NCBI GenBank assembly: GCA_036518915.1
Contig: DATDME010000018.1
Span: forward strand, 1-8,383
DNA length: 8,383 nt
Direction of reading: 5' to 3'
Source of the DNA: GCA-016699105 sp036518915
Lineage (GTDB): Bacteria > Patescibacteriota > Saccharimonadia > UBA4664
Below the pieces are notes generated by a model. The model made no database searches. It saw only the letters and a program-made list of their open reading frames with translations, and was not told the DNA's origin. Shown piece after piece: positions 1 through 6,276 of the stretch. Position 1 is the first letter of the stretch. Every line of letters begins with the position of its first letter. The translations under genes and the position numbers were made by a program.

Positions 1-1123
1 AGCTCAGCGTCAGGAGTGCCGCTAGAAAAACCGGCACAACCACCAGTGGCGCCGCCACTGGGCCCAGGCTGGGCCGCCACCACAGATACAGCCCGCCCGC
101 CAGCCCGCCCAGGAGCGGCACGTGCAGTAGGTAGATGGCAAACGATTGCCGTCCGAGCCACTGGAGGGCTGGCTGCTCAAACCAACGCTGAGGCCGGCCC
201 CAAACGAGCATAAGCGTGATAATAGCGGCCGCGGCCAGGAGGTGCGCCAGAATCTGCATATCAAGCGCCGACCAGCCCGGCAGCCGGAACCGGTCATACC
301 ACGTCGGGAAGCCTCGGTAAACGGTGCGCTGCCACGCCCCCAGCCCGAGGGCTAGGCCGAGCAGCCACCAGCGCCAGGGCCGGACAGCCTTGAGGACGCT
401 GGGGCGGCTCGTCCAGAGGTCGCATAGGGCTATGCCAAAAATGAAGCCCACATAGTACGACTTTATACACACCAGCGCCGCCACCGCATAGCCAATGGCC
501 CGCCATCGCCCGCGCCAGCGTCCGGCCACAAATAATAGCGCGACCAAAATGAATGACCCAATGATTTCGACCTGCATGGTCCACAGGCTCACGTTATAAA
601 TAATTCGCCAGGGATCTTGGCCGGCCAGATAGGGGCCGTGGAAAAATACCCGCCAGGCGCCGGCATAGACCGCCTCGCTCCAGGTAGGCGGGAATTGCCA
701 CTGGGGCGCGAGCCAGAACCATGAGCCAGTGAGCTGGGCGACCGCCCGGCTGGGGAGCAAATGCAGCATCTGGAGGCTGGCAGTCAGCAGGATACTAGCC
801 AGCACGGGTAACATCAGGCGGGGGTACCGCGCGGCCGCCGTGTAAACGAGCCGGGCACGCTGCCGGGAACGATGAAAAGCCGCGCTGAGCACAAACCCAC
901 TGAGCACAAAAAACGTGCAGACGGCCAGGTTCCCGCCTACGAGTATAATGAACGGAGTTTGCGCGAGGTGCGCCGCCAAGGGCTGGCGCCGGGCCAGTGC
1001 CAGTGGGGCCGCGCCCACCAGCACCGGCACGAATACCGCACAAATGTGCTGAGCCACGACCATAAGCGCAGCTAGGCCACGCAGACCGTCCAAAGCGCGA
1101 AAACGCTGAGTGCCGTCATTCAT
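1..1123 (-). CDS. Acyltransferase family 3 membrane protein (OafA-like), C-terminus cut by the window edge
   Basis: The frame is open from the ATG at 1123 to base 1, giving 374 residues without a stop. The N-terminus has the family signature: RFRALDGLRGLAAL (7-20) followed by the conserved His at 26, then FFVLSGFVLS (71-80), the RYPRL motif (99-103), LWTMQVE (180-186) and the late LGRQSFAIYLLH motif (323-334). Many hydrophobic segments fit the usual ten-helix integral membrane fold. Family members move acyl groups, often acetyl, from a cytoplasmic donor to cell-surface sugars or lipids; the substrate cannot be read here. At 374 residues it is near full length, so only a short tail should be missing. 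The start lies 17 bases after the marR stop on the same strand, suggesting cotranscription. No convincing Shine-Dalgarno sequence precedes it. The family is clear, the exact role unknown. Confidence 0.88.
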   Translation of the reverse strand, partial: MNDGTQRFRALDGLRGLAALMVVAQHICAVFVPVLVGAAPLALARRQPLAAHLAQTPFIILVGGNLAVCTFFVLSGFVLSAAFHRSRQRARLVYTAAARYPRLMLPVLASILLTASLQMLHLLPSRAVAQLTGSWFWLAPQWQFPPTWSEAVYAGAWRVFFHGPYLAGQDPWRIIYNVSLWTMQVEIIGSFILVALLFVAGRWRGRWRAIGYAVAALVCIKSYYVGFIFGIALCDLWTSRPSVLKAVRPWRWWLLGLALGLGAWQRTVYRGFPTWYDRFRLPGWSALDMQILAHLLAAAAIITLMLVWGRPQRWFEQPALQWLGRQSFAIYLLHVPLLGGLAGGLYLWWRPSLGPVAAPLVVVPVFLAALLTLS

Positions 1124-1140
1124 GGCTTAAGCGTAGCAGG

Positions 1141-1626
1141 TTAGCGGGATTTTGGTCGGGACATTTGGCCAGCCAGCCGGTCGATCAGGGCGTGTGATTC
1201 TTCTAAATAGCGGGTGATAATCTGCAGTTCTTCGTTGCTGTAGTGGCTAATGAGCTTATGCCATTCGCGACTCAGCGGCCCGTAGAGCGCGATGGTTTGC
1301 GCCATGGCCGCCTCGTCCTCTTGTGCTTCCACAAGGGTGCGGCGCCGGTCAGCCGGGTCGGCGCGGCGTCTGAGGAAGCCGGCTCGTTCGAGCCGGGCAC
1401 AGACGCCGGAGATGGCGCCGGAGGTGAGGCCGGTAAGTTTGGCGAGGTGACCGGCGGGCACCGGCCCGGTGTGCTGTAAAAAATCGAGACACTCGAACTC
1501 GGTAGCAGTCAGGCCAATATGGTTGGCAATAGCGTGCGTGAATAACACCGTTCGGTTGCCGACTTGCTGCTGTACTTGGTTCAGATGTTCGATAATCTGT
1601 TCGCGTTTTCTGCTTGACAGTGCCAT
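1141..1626 (-). CDS. MarR-family transcriptional regulator
   Basis: The protein has 161 residues, a normal length for MarR regulators, which bind palindromic DNA as dimers and usually release it when a small phenolic or toxic ligand or an oxidant is present. A helical N-terminus is followed by a winged helix-turn-helix: scaffold helix around 56-66, recognition helix around 67-80 (TSGAISGVCARLE), and the wing with the family motif DPADRRR at 90-96. C-terminal helices (about 100-155) would complete the dimer interface. It is divergent from the DHA2 drug exporter, with a 55-base spacer carrying a palindrome, the classical arrangement for local repression of an efflux pump. Cys46 and Cys76 are present, but a redox role cannot be claimed. 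The ligand is unknown. Confidence 0.93.
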   Translation of the reverse strand: MALSSRKREQIIEHLNQVQQQVGNRTVLFTHAIANHIGLTATEFECLDFLQHTGPVPAGHLAKLTGLTSGAISGVCARLERAGFLRRRADPADRRRTLVEAQEDEAAMAQTIALYGPLSREWHKLISHYSNEELQIITRYLEESHALIDRLAGQMSRPKSR

Positions 1627-1628
1627 GG

Positions 1629-1653
1629 AATTAGCTTAGTTTCTAAGAGAATT
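1629..1653. promoter_or_regulatory. Candidate MarR operator (interrupted palindrome)
   Basis: Arms AATT-AG-CTTAG (1629-1639) and CTAAG-AG-AATT (1643-1653) surround TTT. Nine of twelve base pairs about the centre at 1641 are complementary, including a perfect CTTAG/CTAAG core. The site begins two bases upstream of the marR start codon and reaches into the candidate -10 boxes of both genes. Size and symmetry fit a MarR dimer site. Binding by this regulator is inferred from position. Confidence 0.6.
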
Positions 1654-1680
1654 ACAATTACTATACTTTGGGAGACTCAA
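1651..1680 (-). promoter_or_regulatory. Candidate marR promoter
   Basis: On the minus strand a TTGAGT -35 box (1675-1680) is 18 bases from a TGTAAT -10 box (1651-1656). The -10 box touches the palindrome at 1629-1653, so repressor binding would block transcription start. This is a consensus match only. Confidence 0.4.
1653..1667 (+). promoter_or_regulatory. Candidate -10 elements for the exporter gene
   Basis: Two overlapping-range -10-like hexamers face the exporter: TACAAT (1653-1658) and TATACT (1662-1667). Neither has a good -35 box, as expected of an activatable or weak promoter, or simply of a chance match in an AT-rich spacer. The upstream palindrome would cover the -35 region. Confidence 0.35.
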
Positions 1681-1681
1681 G

Positions 1682-3484
1682 ATGGCAACAGATTCGATAG
1701 CCGCGGAGATGCCAGACGCGGAGATGCCGCGCTCCGCCCAGCACCATGCCAGTCAATTTAGTGCCCGCCGCCGGATGCTGGCCCTGGCGATTGTGGCGCT
1801 GGCCTTTGTGATGGACCTGCTGGACTCCACCATTGTAAACATTGCGATCCCGTCGATTCAGACCAACTTGCACGCCTCGTATGCCGCCATTCAGTGGCTG
1901 ATCGCCGGGTATTTGCTGTCGTTTGCCACCTTGCTCATCACCGGCGGCCGCATGGGCGACGTCTACGGTTACCGCCGTCTGTTCCTGATTGGTGTGAGCG
2001 GATTTACGCTGGCTTCGCTGATTTCAGGTTTGGCGTGGTCGCCGGAATCGTTGATTGCGGCCAGGCTGGTGCAGGGCGCGATGGCGGCCTTCATGGTGCC
2101 GCAAGTCATGTCATTGATGCAGGTGATGTTCAACCCACAGGAACGGGCCGGCGTGATGGGCCTGTTTGGCGCGCTGGGCGGGCTGGCCGCCACGCTGGGG
2201 CCAATCATTGGCGGCCTGCTCATCCAATGGAACATTGCCGGCCTCGACTGGCGCCCAATTTTCCTGATTAACATTCCGGTGGGCTTGTTTGCGCTGGTGG
2301 CGGGCTGGAAGGTACTGCCGCCCGGCAAGAGTGAGCACCCGCTGCATCTGGACTGGATGGGCACGCTGGTGGTGGTGAGTGGCCTGTTGCTGCTGATCTT
2401 CCCGCTGATCCAGGGCCGCGAGCTGGATTGGCCGCAGTGGATTTTTGTCATGCTGGCTGCCAGCCTGCCGACGTTCGCGCTGTTTGCCTGGTACGAGCGC
2501 AAGAAGGATAAGGCTGATGGCTCGGCCCTGATTGTGCCGTCGCTGTTTAAGACGCGCACGTTCGTCACCGGCTTGGGCACCAACGTCTTCTTTGAAATGC
2601 TGTTTATTGGCTTCTTCCTCATCAACACCCTGATGCTGCAGGCCGGCCTGGGCTACAGTGTCATTAAAGCCGCGCTGACCGGTATTGGGTTTGCGGTGGG
2701 CATCGGGCTGTCAATTGGCGTGCTGGGCCAAAAACTGTTGCCCAAGTTTGGCCGCAACGTCATCTTCATGGGGATTGGGCTCATGGCGCTGGGTTACTCG
2801 GGCCTGGCTTGGCTGGTGAGCCAATACGGCTTTGACGTGCAGCCGCTGGCCCTAACCTTTAGCCTGCTGTTGGCTGGCTTGGGCGCGGGACTTGTGATGA
2901 CGCCGATTTTCTCGGTCGTGCTCATGGATGTAGATGTGAAGCATGCCGGCTCGGCCTCGGGCGTGATGAACGCCCTGCAGCAGGTGGGCGGCGCCGTGGG
3001 TATCGCATTGATCGGCGTGCTGTTCTTTGGCCTGATTTCCAACCATGCCAGCACGAGCGCCCAAGACGAGGTGCCGAGTATCCGCACTCAGCTGACCGCC
3101 GCTGGCATTCCGGCCGTGGCGCAGGACCCTATTACCGACCAGTTCGTACAGTGCTTCACGGACCGCTCGAAGCAAAAAGATCCGTCGGAAACACCGGCCA
3201 GCTGCGAGGTGAAGCCCGCCGCTCCGGCCGCGCCGCCGCTACCAGCCAACTTGCCGCCCGCCCAGCGCGCTGCCGCCGAGCAACAAATCCAGGCTGCCCG
3301 TGCCGCCGCCATCGCCAAAGTGGGGCCCATTTTGCAAGGTGCCGGCAAGACCGCCAACATGCACAACTTCAGCTACGCCTTTAGCTGGAGCGTGGCCTAC
3401 GAAGTGCTGCTGCTGGCGATTTTGGCGGGACTGAGCTTCCTGCTGCCGCGCCACATTAAGACCGATGGTGGCATGGGGCATTAG
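1682..3484 (+). CDS. DHA2-family (EmrB/QacA-type) 14-helix MFS drug exporter
   Basis: This 600-residue proton-coupled exporter has the DHA2 landmarks: LDSTIVNIAIPSIQ in helix 1 (47-60), GGRMGDVYGYRR motif A in loop 2-3 (88-99), the motif B region LIAARLVQGAMAAF (124-137), and the antiporter motif C with GPIIGG (173-178). Asp45 and Asp48 lie in the first helix, where family members carry an acidic residue used in coupling. The ATG at 1682 is supported by GGGAG at 1670-1674, seven bases upstream. Length and hydrophobic pattern fit 14 helices. Between the last two is an unusually long hydrophilic loop (about 453-561), rich in Ala and Pro, with Cys491 and Cys508. The divergent MarR gene implies ligand-induced expression. 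The substrate is unknown; related pumps export hydrophobic or cationic drugs. Confidence 0.93.
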   Translation: MATDSIAAEMPDAEMPRSAQHHASQFSARRRMLALAIVALAFVMDLLDSTIVNIAIPSIQTNLHASYAAIQWLIAGYLLSFATLLITGGRMGDVYGYRRLFLIGVSGFTLASLISGLAWSPESLIAARLVQGAMAAFMVPQVMSLMQVMFNPQERAGVMGLFGALGGLAATLGPIIGGLLIQWNIAGLDWRPIFLINIPVGLFALVAGWKVLPPGKSEHPLHLDWMGTLVVVSGLLLLIFPLIQGRELDWPQWIFVMLAASLPTFALFAWYERKKDKADGSALIVPSLFKTRTFVTGLGTNVFFEMLFIGFFLINTLMLQAGLGYSVIKAALTGIGFAVGIGLSIGVLGQKLLPKFGRNVIFMGIGLMALGYSGLAWLVSQYGFDVQPLALTFSLLLAGLGAGLVMTPIFSVVLMDVDVKHAGSASGVMNALQQVGGAVGIALIGVLFFGLISNHASTSAQDEVPSIRTQLTAAGIPAVAQDPITDQFVQCFTDRSKQKDPSETPASCEVKPAAPAAPPLPANLPPAQRAAAEQQIQAARAAAIAKVGPILQGAGKTANMHNFSYAFSWSVAYEVLLLAILAGLSFLLPRHIKTDGGMGH

Positions 3485-3578
3485 GTTTTTACCACCGACC
3501 CTGGCTGGTCCTACAACCCCCGCTGATTGTGGGGCGTACATGCCGGCTTACCCCGGCCCGACCCCATGGCAGTACATC

Positions 3579-3842
3579 ATGACCGTCATCGAGGTTGAGG
3601 AGTGCCAGTCCGCGCCTCCAAGGAGACGTCGGCTCATCGCGATCGCCGGATGCGTACTATTAGCGCTGCACCTGTTCGTGGCGTTCATTTGGTCGCTGGA
3701 GCCACGCGACAACGATGACTATAACTCACCGCGGCTCGTCGGCACGAGCTTAGCCTCCAGGGGCTCGAAGTCGTCTGTGGCGCCAGCATGTGCCGATGTA
3801 GAGGTGCACGATGCGGTGCGGTGCGGTGGTTTCGCCGCCTAG
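3579..3842 (+). CDS. Doubtful small single-pass membrane protein
   Basis: This 87-residue ORF fills most of the 360-base gap between two convergent genes. After an acidic start (MTVIEVEEC) comes a basic patch RRRR, one hydrophobic helix (LIAIAGCVLLALHLFVAFIW, about residues 18-37) and a polar tail. Basic residues before the helix fit an N-in single-pass protein. Against it: no clear Shine-Dalgarno sequence, rarer codons (AGG, AGA, CTA, TTA) than the neighbours, a low-complexity end over three TGCGG repeats (3812-3826), and a stop almost touching the 3' end of the convergent gene. An in-frame ATG at 3540 would add 13 residues. It matches no family I recognise and may be a chance or decayed frame. 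I see nothing else in 3485-3843 apart from the direct repeat. Confidence 0.3.
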   Translation: MTVIEVEECQSAPPRRRRLIAIAGCVLLALHLFVAFIWSLEPRDNDDYNSPRLVGTSLASRGSKSSVAPACADVEVHDAVRCGGFAA

Positions 3843-3905
3843 CTTAGGCCGAGATCGCCCGGGCGAGTTTGCGCACAAGGCTATCGGTGGTGGTTTCGCC
3901 GCCTA
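3825..3905. repeat. 17-base direct repeat pair (3825-3841 and 3889-3905)
   Basis: GGTGGTTTCGCCGCCTA occurs identically at 3825-3841 and 3889-3905, 64 bases apart. The second copy encodes the VGGETT stretch near the C-terminus of the ATPase gene; the first lies just past its stop codon. It could be a remnant of a local duplication that changed the gene's 3' end. Confidence 0.85.
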
Positions 3906-5142
3906 CCATGTCGAGGCCAAGGTTGGCCAGGCCCATGGGTGTAATGTCGGCGAAGCTGGTGAGCTTGCCGGTTTTGTCGACCACGCGGTTTACTTCGGTG
4001 GGGCTGATGTGGTTAACCACCGGCTTGCGGGCAAACGGCAGGTTTTTGTACCAGTCTTTGCCTTTGAGGGCAGCGGCAATTTGCGGCAGGCCGGTACCGC
4101 CACCACACAGCAGGATTTTGGCGGGCAGGTGGTCGACTTTGTCGAATTCGGCGAGTGATAATTCAACGCCCGAGAGCCAAACTTGAATATCGGCGTTGAC
4201 GGCGTCTTCCACCACTTTGGTGGCGCGGGGTCCGAGCTTGCCCTGGCTGTAGGCAATCTTCATTTCTTCGGCTTTTTCAAAGCTGGTGTTGGCCACCTGG
4301 GCGATGCGCTTGGTGAAGCTGCGGCCACCAATGGCAAACATTTTGGTGCCTTCTACTCCCCCGTTGTTGACCAGGGCGATGTCGGTGGTACCGCCACCAA
4401 TGTCGATGAAAATGGCGGAAAACTCGCCGGAATCCTGGCCGCCCACGGATTTAGCCACGGCGAACGGCTCGGCAGCAATATTGACGAGGTTGAGGTCAAG
4501 GTCTTGGGCGACGGATTGCAGGGCGCCCAGGTGCACCATCGGCGCAAAAGCATTAAAGAGTTGAATGCTGACGTCTTTGCCCTGGAAGCCAATGGGGTTG
4601 GTAACCCGGTAGCCGTCAATTTGCACATCGACGATGGCGGTATTCACGAGTTTAACTTCCAGCTCTTTGTAGCCGGTTTCCCAGGTGAGCTGCTCGCGGG
4701 CGCGTTCGAAGGCGCGGTATTGCACCCGGTCGAGGATTTTGCGCAGCTCGGTCATGTCGATGGGGTCCGAGGCCTTGGCGCGCTTGTAGCGGATGGTGGT
4801 GCTGGCGCCCTTCACGAGCTCGCCGGCGATGCCGATGACGGTGGGCATTTTAACGGCATAGACGCCGGCCAGCTTTTCGGCCAGCTTGAGGGCAGCGTCA
4901 CAATTTTCCACCACGCCGGTAATATCAGTGACAGCGCCGGACTGCATGTCGGTGAGGCGCTGGCGCTGGCGCCCGACGCCGACGATTTCCACGATGGACG
5001 GCGCGCCGGAAGCGGGGTCAAGTTTGACTTGGCCGATGAGAGCCTTCACGAATTCGGTACCGATATCGAGCGCCACCAGATAACGCGGGCCCGGCTCTTG
5101 TTGGCGGAGCTTAACGAATTTTTCGAGCAGTTTTGCGGCCAC
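3844..5142 (-). CDS. FtsA/PilM-like actin-fold ATPase (cell division or pilus type)
   Basis: A cytoplasmic ATPase of the FtsA/PilM/Hsp70 superfamily. Counting from the GTG at 5142 there are 432 residues. Phosphate-1 motif ALDIGTEFVKALI is at about 24-36, an SHS2/1C-like region at about 50-115, phosphate-2 motif FIDIGGGTTDIAL at 245-257, and the adenosine motif LLCGGGTGLPQ at 344-354. FtsA tethers FtsZ to the membrane; PilM binds the cytoplasmic tail of PilN. Both fit, and the sequence does not decide. Helices at the N-terminus (AAKLLEKFVKL) and C-terminus (DSLVRKLARAI) look amphipathic and could touch the membrane. The start at 5142 has GGAGG (5147-5151) four bases upstream and a leader of about 48 bases from the predicted promoter. 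A GTG at 5181 would add 13 residues but lies only about nine bases after the predicted transcription start. Two bitopic proteins precede it. Confidence 0.88.
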   Translation of the reverse strand: MAAKLLEKFVKLRQQEPGPRYLVALDIGTEFVKALIGQVKLDPASGAPSIVEIVGVGRQRQRLTDMQSGAVTDITGVVENCDAALKLAEKLAGVYAVKMPTVIGIAGELVKGASTTIRYKRAKASDPIDMTELRKILDRVQYRAFERAREQLTWETGYKELEVKLVNTAIVDVQIDGYRVTNPIGFQGKDVSIQLFNAFAPMVHLGALQSVAQDLDLNLVNIAAEPFAVAKSVGGQDSGEFSAIFIDIGGGTTDIALVNNGGVEGTKMFAIGGRSFTKRIAQVANTSFEKAEEMKIAYSQGKLGPRATKVVEDAVNADIQVWLSGVELSLAEFDKVDHLPAKILLCGGGTGLPQIAAALKGKDWYKNLPFARKPVVNHISPTEVNRVVDKTGKLTSFADITPMGLANLGLDMVGGETTTDSLVRKLARAISA

Positions 5143-5196
5143 TCGGCCTCCAATTGGTTGGGCCGCGGCGCCAGTGCGCACTCGGCCTATGGTGAA

Positions 5197-5225
5197 ATTG
5201 TAGCGCTTATGGCGGTGGTTGCCAA
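5197..5225 (-). promoter_or_regulatory. Promoter for the FtsA/PilM-like gene
   Basis: On the minus strand TTGGCA (5220-5225) and TACAAT (5197-5202) are 17 bases apart, each with one mismatch to the sigma-70 consensus. It begins five bases beyond the TAG stop of the preceding gene. Initiation would fall near 5190, giving the ATPase its own promoter apart from any read-through. Confidence 0.6.
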
Positions 5226-5229
5226 ACGG

Positions 5230-5496
5230 CTAACGCTTGGGCGCCGGGGTAGGCGTGGACGGCGGTGTGGTGGGCTCCAACGTAGGTACCGGCGTGGGCG
5301 TTGGGCTGGGAATTTGCTCGCGGTACTGCTTAACTTGGCGGCGCAGTGAATCTTGGTCGCCCAACAGGCTGCTGTTGGCGTCGGATAGGTCGTTGACCTT
5401 ATTAACGAGCAGGAAGATCCCCACGGCACTGCCCACCACGAGGGCGGCAATCACTACCCATTGCATGATGACAACTTTGGTGACAGGGTTTCGCAT
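5230..5496 (-). CDS. Small bitopic coiled-coil protein with Pro/Thr-rich tail (FtsB/FtsL-like layout)
   Basis: This 88-residue protein has a short basic N-terminus (MRNPVTK), one membrane helix (about 9-31), a heptad-like polar helix (about 32-62, VNKVNDLSDANSSLLGDQ onward) and a tail almost entirely Pro, Thr, Ser and Ala (63-88) ending in Lys-Arg. The N-terminus should be cytoplasmic and the rest extracytoplasmic. Size and layout resemble division proteins FtsL, FtsB or DivIC, or a shortened PilN, but sequence identity to them cannot be claimed. AGAGG (5501-5505) is four bases upstream of the ATG and supports the start. It lies 19 bases after a gene of the same plan and just before the FtsA/PilM-like ATPase. 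The Pro/Thr tail may span part of the envelope. Confidence 0.8.
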   Translation of the reverse strand: MRNPVTKVVIMQWVVIAALVVGSAVGIFLLVNKVNDLSDANSSLLGDQDSLRRQVKQYREQIPSPTPTPVPTLEPTTPPSTPTPAPKR

Positions 5497-5515
5497 AACA
5501 CCTCTAGCTTACTGG

Positions 5516-6142
5516 TTATTGGGTGAGGGTCGCAAGGACGGTGTTCTTGACGGCGGCCCGGCCGGCGTCCAGGGCGGCTTTACCGGCAGCGTCGGTGGCG
5601 CAGTAGCCGCTGGGATCCAGGTAGTAATAGGTGTAGCCGCCGATTGTTTTGACCGCATGCCCGGTAGACGTGGAGGGATCTTTCTTTCTTACTAATATTC
5701 CGAGCGCGTTATTTGCACTTCCGCCTCCGCAGTTGGGATATTTGGCCTTTAACGATCCAGTTGTTAAAGAAGCAACTCTTAATCCGCCGCTCGTTGTCCA
5801 GAAATATGTTAGGTCAGCGACTGGATCAGCGACGGCAAGCTTTGCATCGACCGGATCGGGAATACTCACCGCCGCCGAGCCGGCCACGGCCGGGGTGTCG
5901 GCGGGCGCCGGCGGCGTGGGCGTGGCCTCTGGCGCCGCGGAGGGCGCCGGTGTGCTGGCGTCGGGCACCGGGGTCGGCGAAGCATGATCAAGGTTGTACT
6001 GGTACTGCAGGTCGGAGATGCGGCCTTGCAGCAGCCTGGTGTTCTCCTGGGCGTGCTGGAATTGGATCATATTCAGCACGGCCGAAGCCACAAATCCCCC
6101 AGCACAGGCCAACGCGATGATTGTCGTTACCTTGAAGCGCAT
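5516..6142 (-). CDS. Bitopic membrane protein: coiled coil, Pro/Thr linker and unknown C-terminal domain
   Basis: The 208 residues comprise a short N-terminus (MRFK), a membrane helix (about 5-25), a polar helix that may form a coiled coil (26-52), a Pro/Ala/Thr linker (54-96) and a folded-looking C-terminal domain (about 97-208). That domain holds an aromatic stretch GGYTYYYLDPSGY (168-180), Cys138 and Cys181 that could pair outside the cell, and a final Ala-rich helix. I recognise no family. The first half repeats the plan of the next gene, 19 bases downstream, so the two may be partners or distant paralogs with the C-terminal domain added here. No Shine-Dalgarno sequence precedes the ATG; a TATAGT box at 6154-6159 implies a very short leader. 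Codons for about residues 108-154 are much less GC-rich than the rest. Confidence 0.82.
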   Translation of the reverse strand: MRFKVTTIIALACAGGFVASAVLNMIQFQHAQENTRLLQGRISDLQYQYNLDHASPTPVPDASTPAPSAAPEATPTPPAPADTPAVAGSAAVSIPDPVDAKLAVADPVADLTYFWTTSGGLRVASLTTGSLKAKYPNCGGGSANNALGILVRKKDPSTSTGHAVKTIGGYTYYYLDPSGYCATDAAGKAALDAGRAAVKNTVLATLTQ

Positions 6143-6153
6143 ATCTACAGATT

Positions 6154-6179
6154 ACTATACAACAGCTCCTGATTCAGGA
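6154..6179 (-). promoter_or_regulatory. Candidate -10 box and 13-base palindrome upstream of the bitopic gene pair
   Basis: TATAGT on the minus strand (6154-6159) lies 11 bases before the ATG at 6142. Just upstream, TCCTGATTCAGGA (6167-6179) is a perfect palindrome around one central base, falling between the -10 box and where a -35 box should be. No good -35 is seen. The palindrome could be an operator. Confidence 0.4.
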
Positions 6180-6204
6180 AAGGTCGTGGCGGTCACCATC
6201 GCCA

Positions 6205-6241
6205 GAGGCTGCTGGACCCGTGACTTGGTTCCAGCAGCCTC
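6205..6241 (-). terminator. Strong hairpin after the cupredoxin-like gene
   Basis: GAGGCTGCTGGA (6205-6216) and TCCAGCAGCCTC (6230-6241) pair perfectly over 12 bases around a 13-base loop. The hairpin begins 35 bases after the cupredoxin-like stop codon. No T-run follows on the minus strand, so it is not a standard intrinsic terminator. It may end the transcript in a factor-dependent way, protect its 3' end or be processed. Confidence 0.55.
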
Positions 6242-6276
6242 ACCGGTTGCCTTAATTAATGGTTTTTGTGCCTGAT

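Noticed and set aside
22..584. Short ATG-started minus-strand frames and a plus-strand frame in the first 600 bases
   Set aside because: They are out of frame with the acyltransferase, whose motifs run without a stop from 1123 to the left edge in a different frame.
1969..2628. Minus-strand open frame (219 residues) opposite the exporter
   Set aside because: It is antisense to well-conserved MFS helices, its composition is Ser/Pro/Arg-rich, and it shows no family features.
3508..3535. CCCC/GGGG pairing after the exporter gene as a terminator
   Set aside because: The stem is only four to five pairs with a long loop and no T-run, so termination cannot be supported.
4183..5349. Long plus-strand open frame (388 residues) opposite the ATPase gene
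   Set aside because: It is Gly/Asp/His-rich with no recognisable domain, and is antisense to a gene with clear FtsA/PilM motifs. GC-rich coding DNA often leaves such open frames on the other strand.
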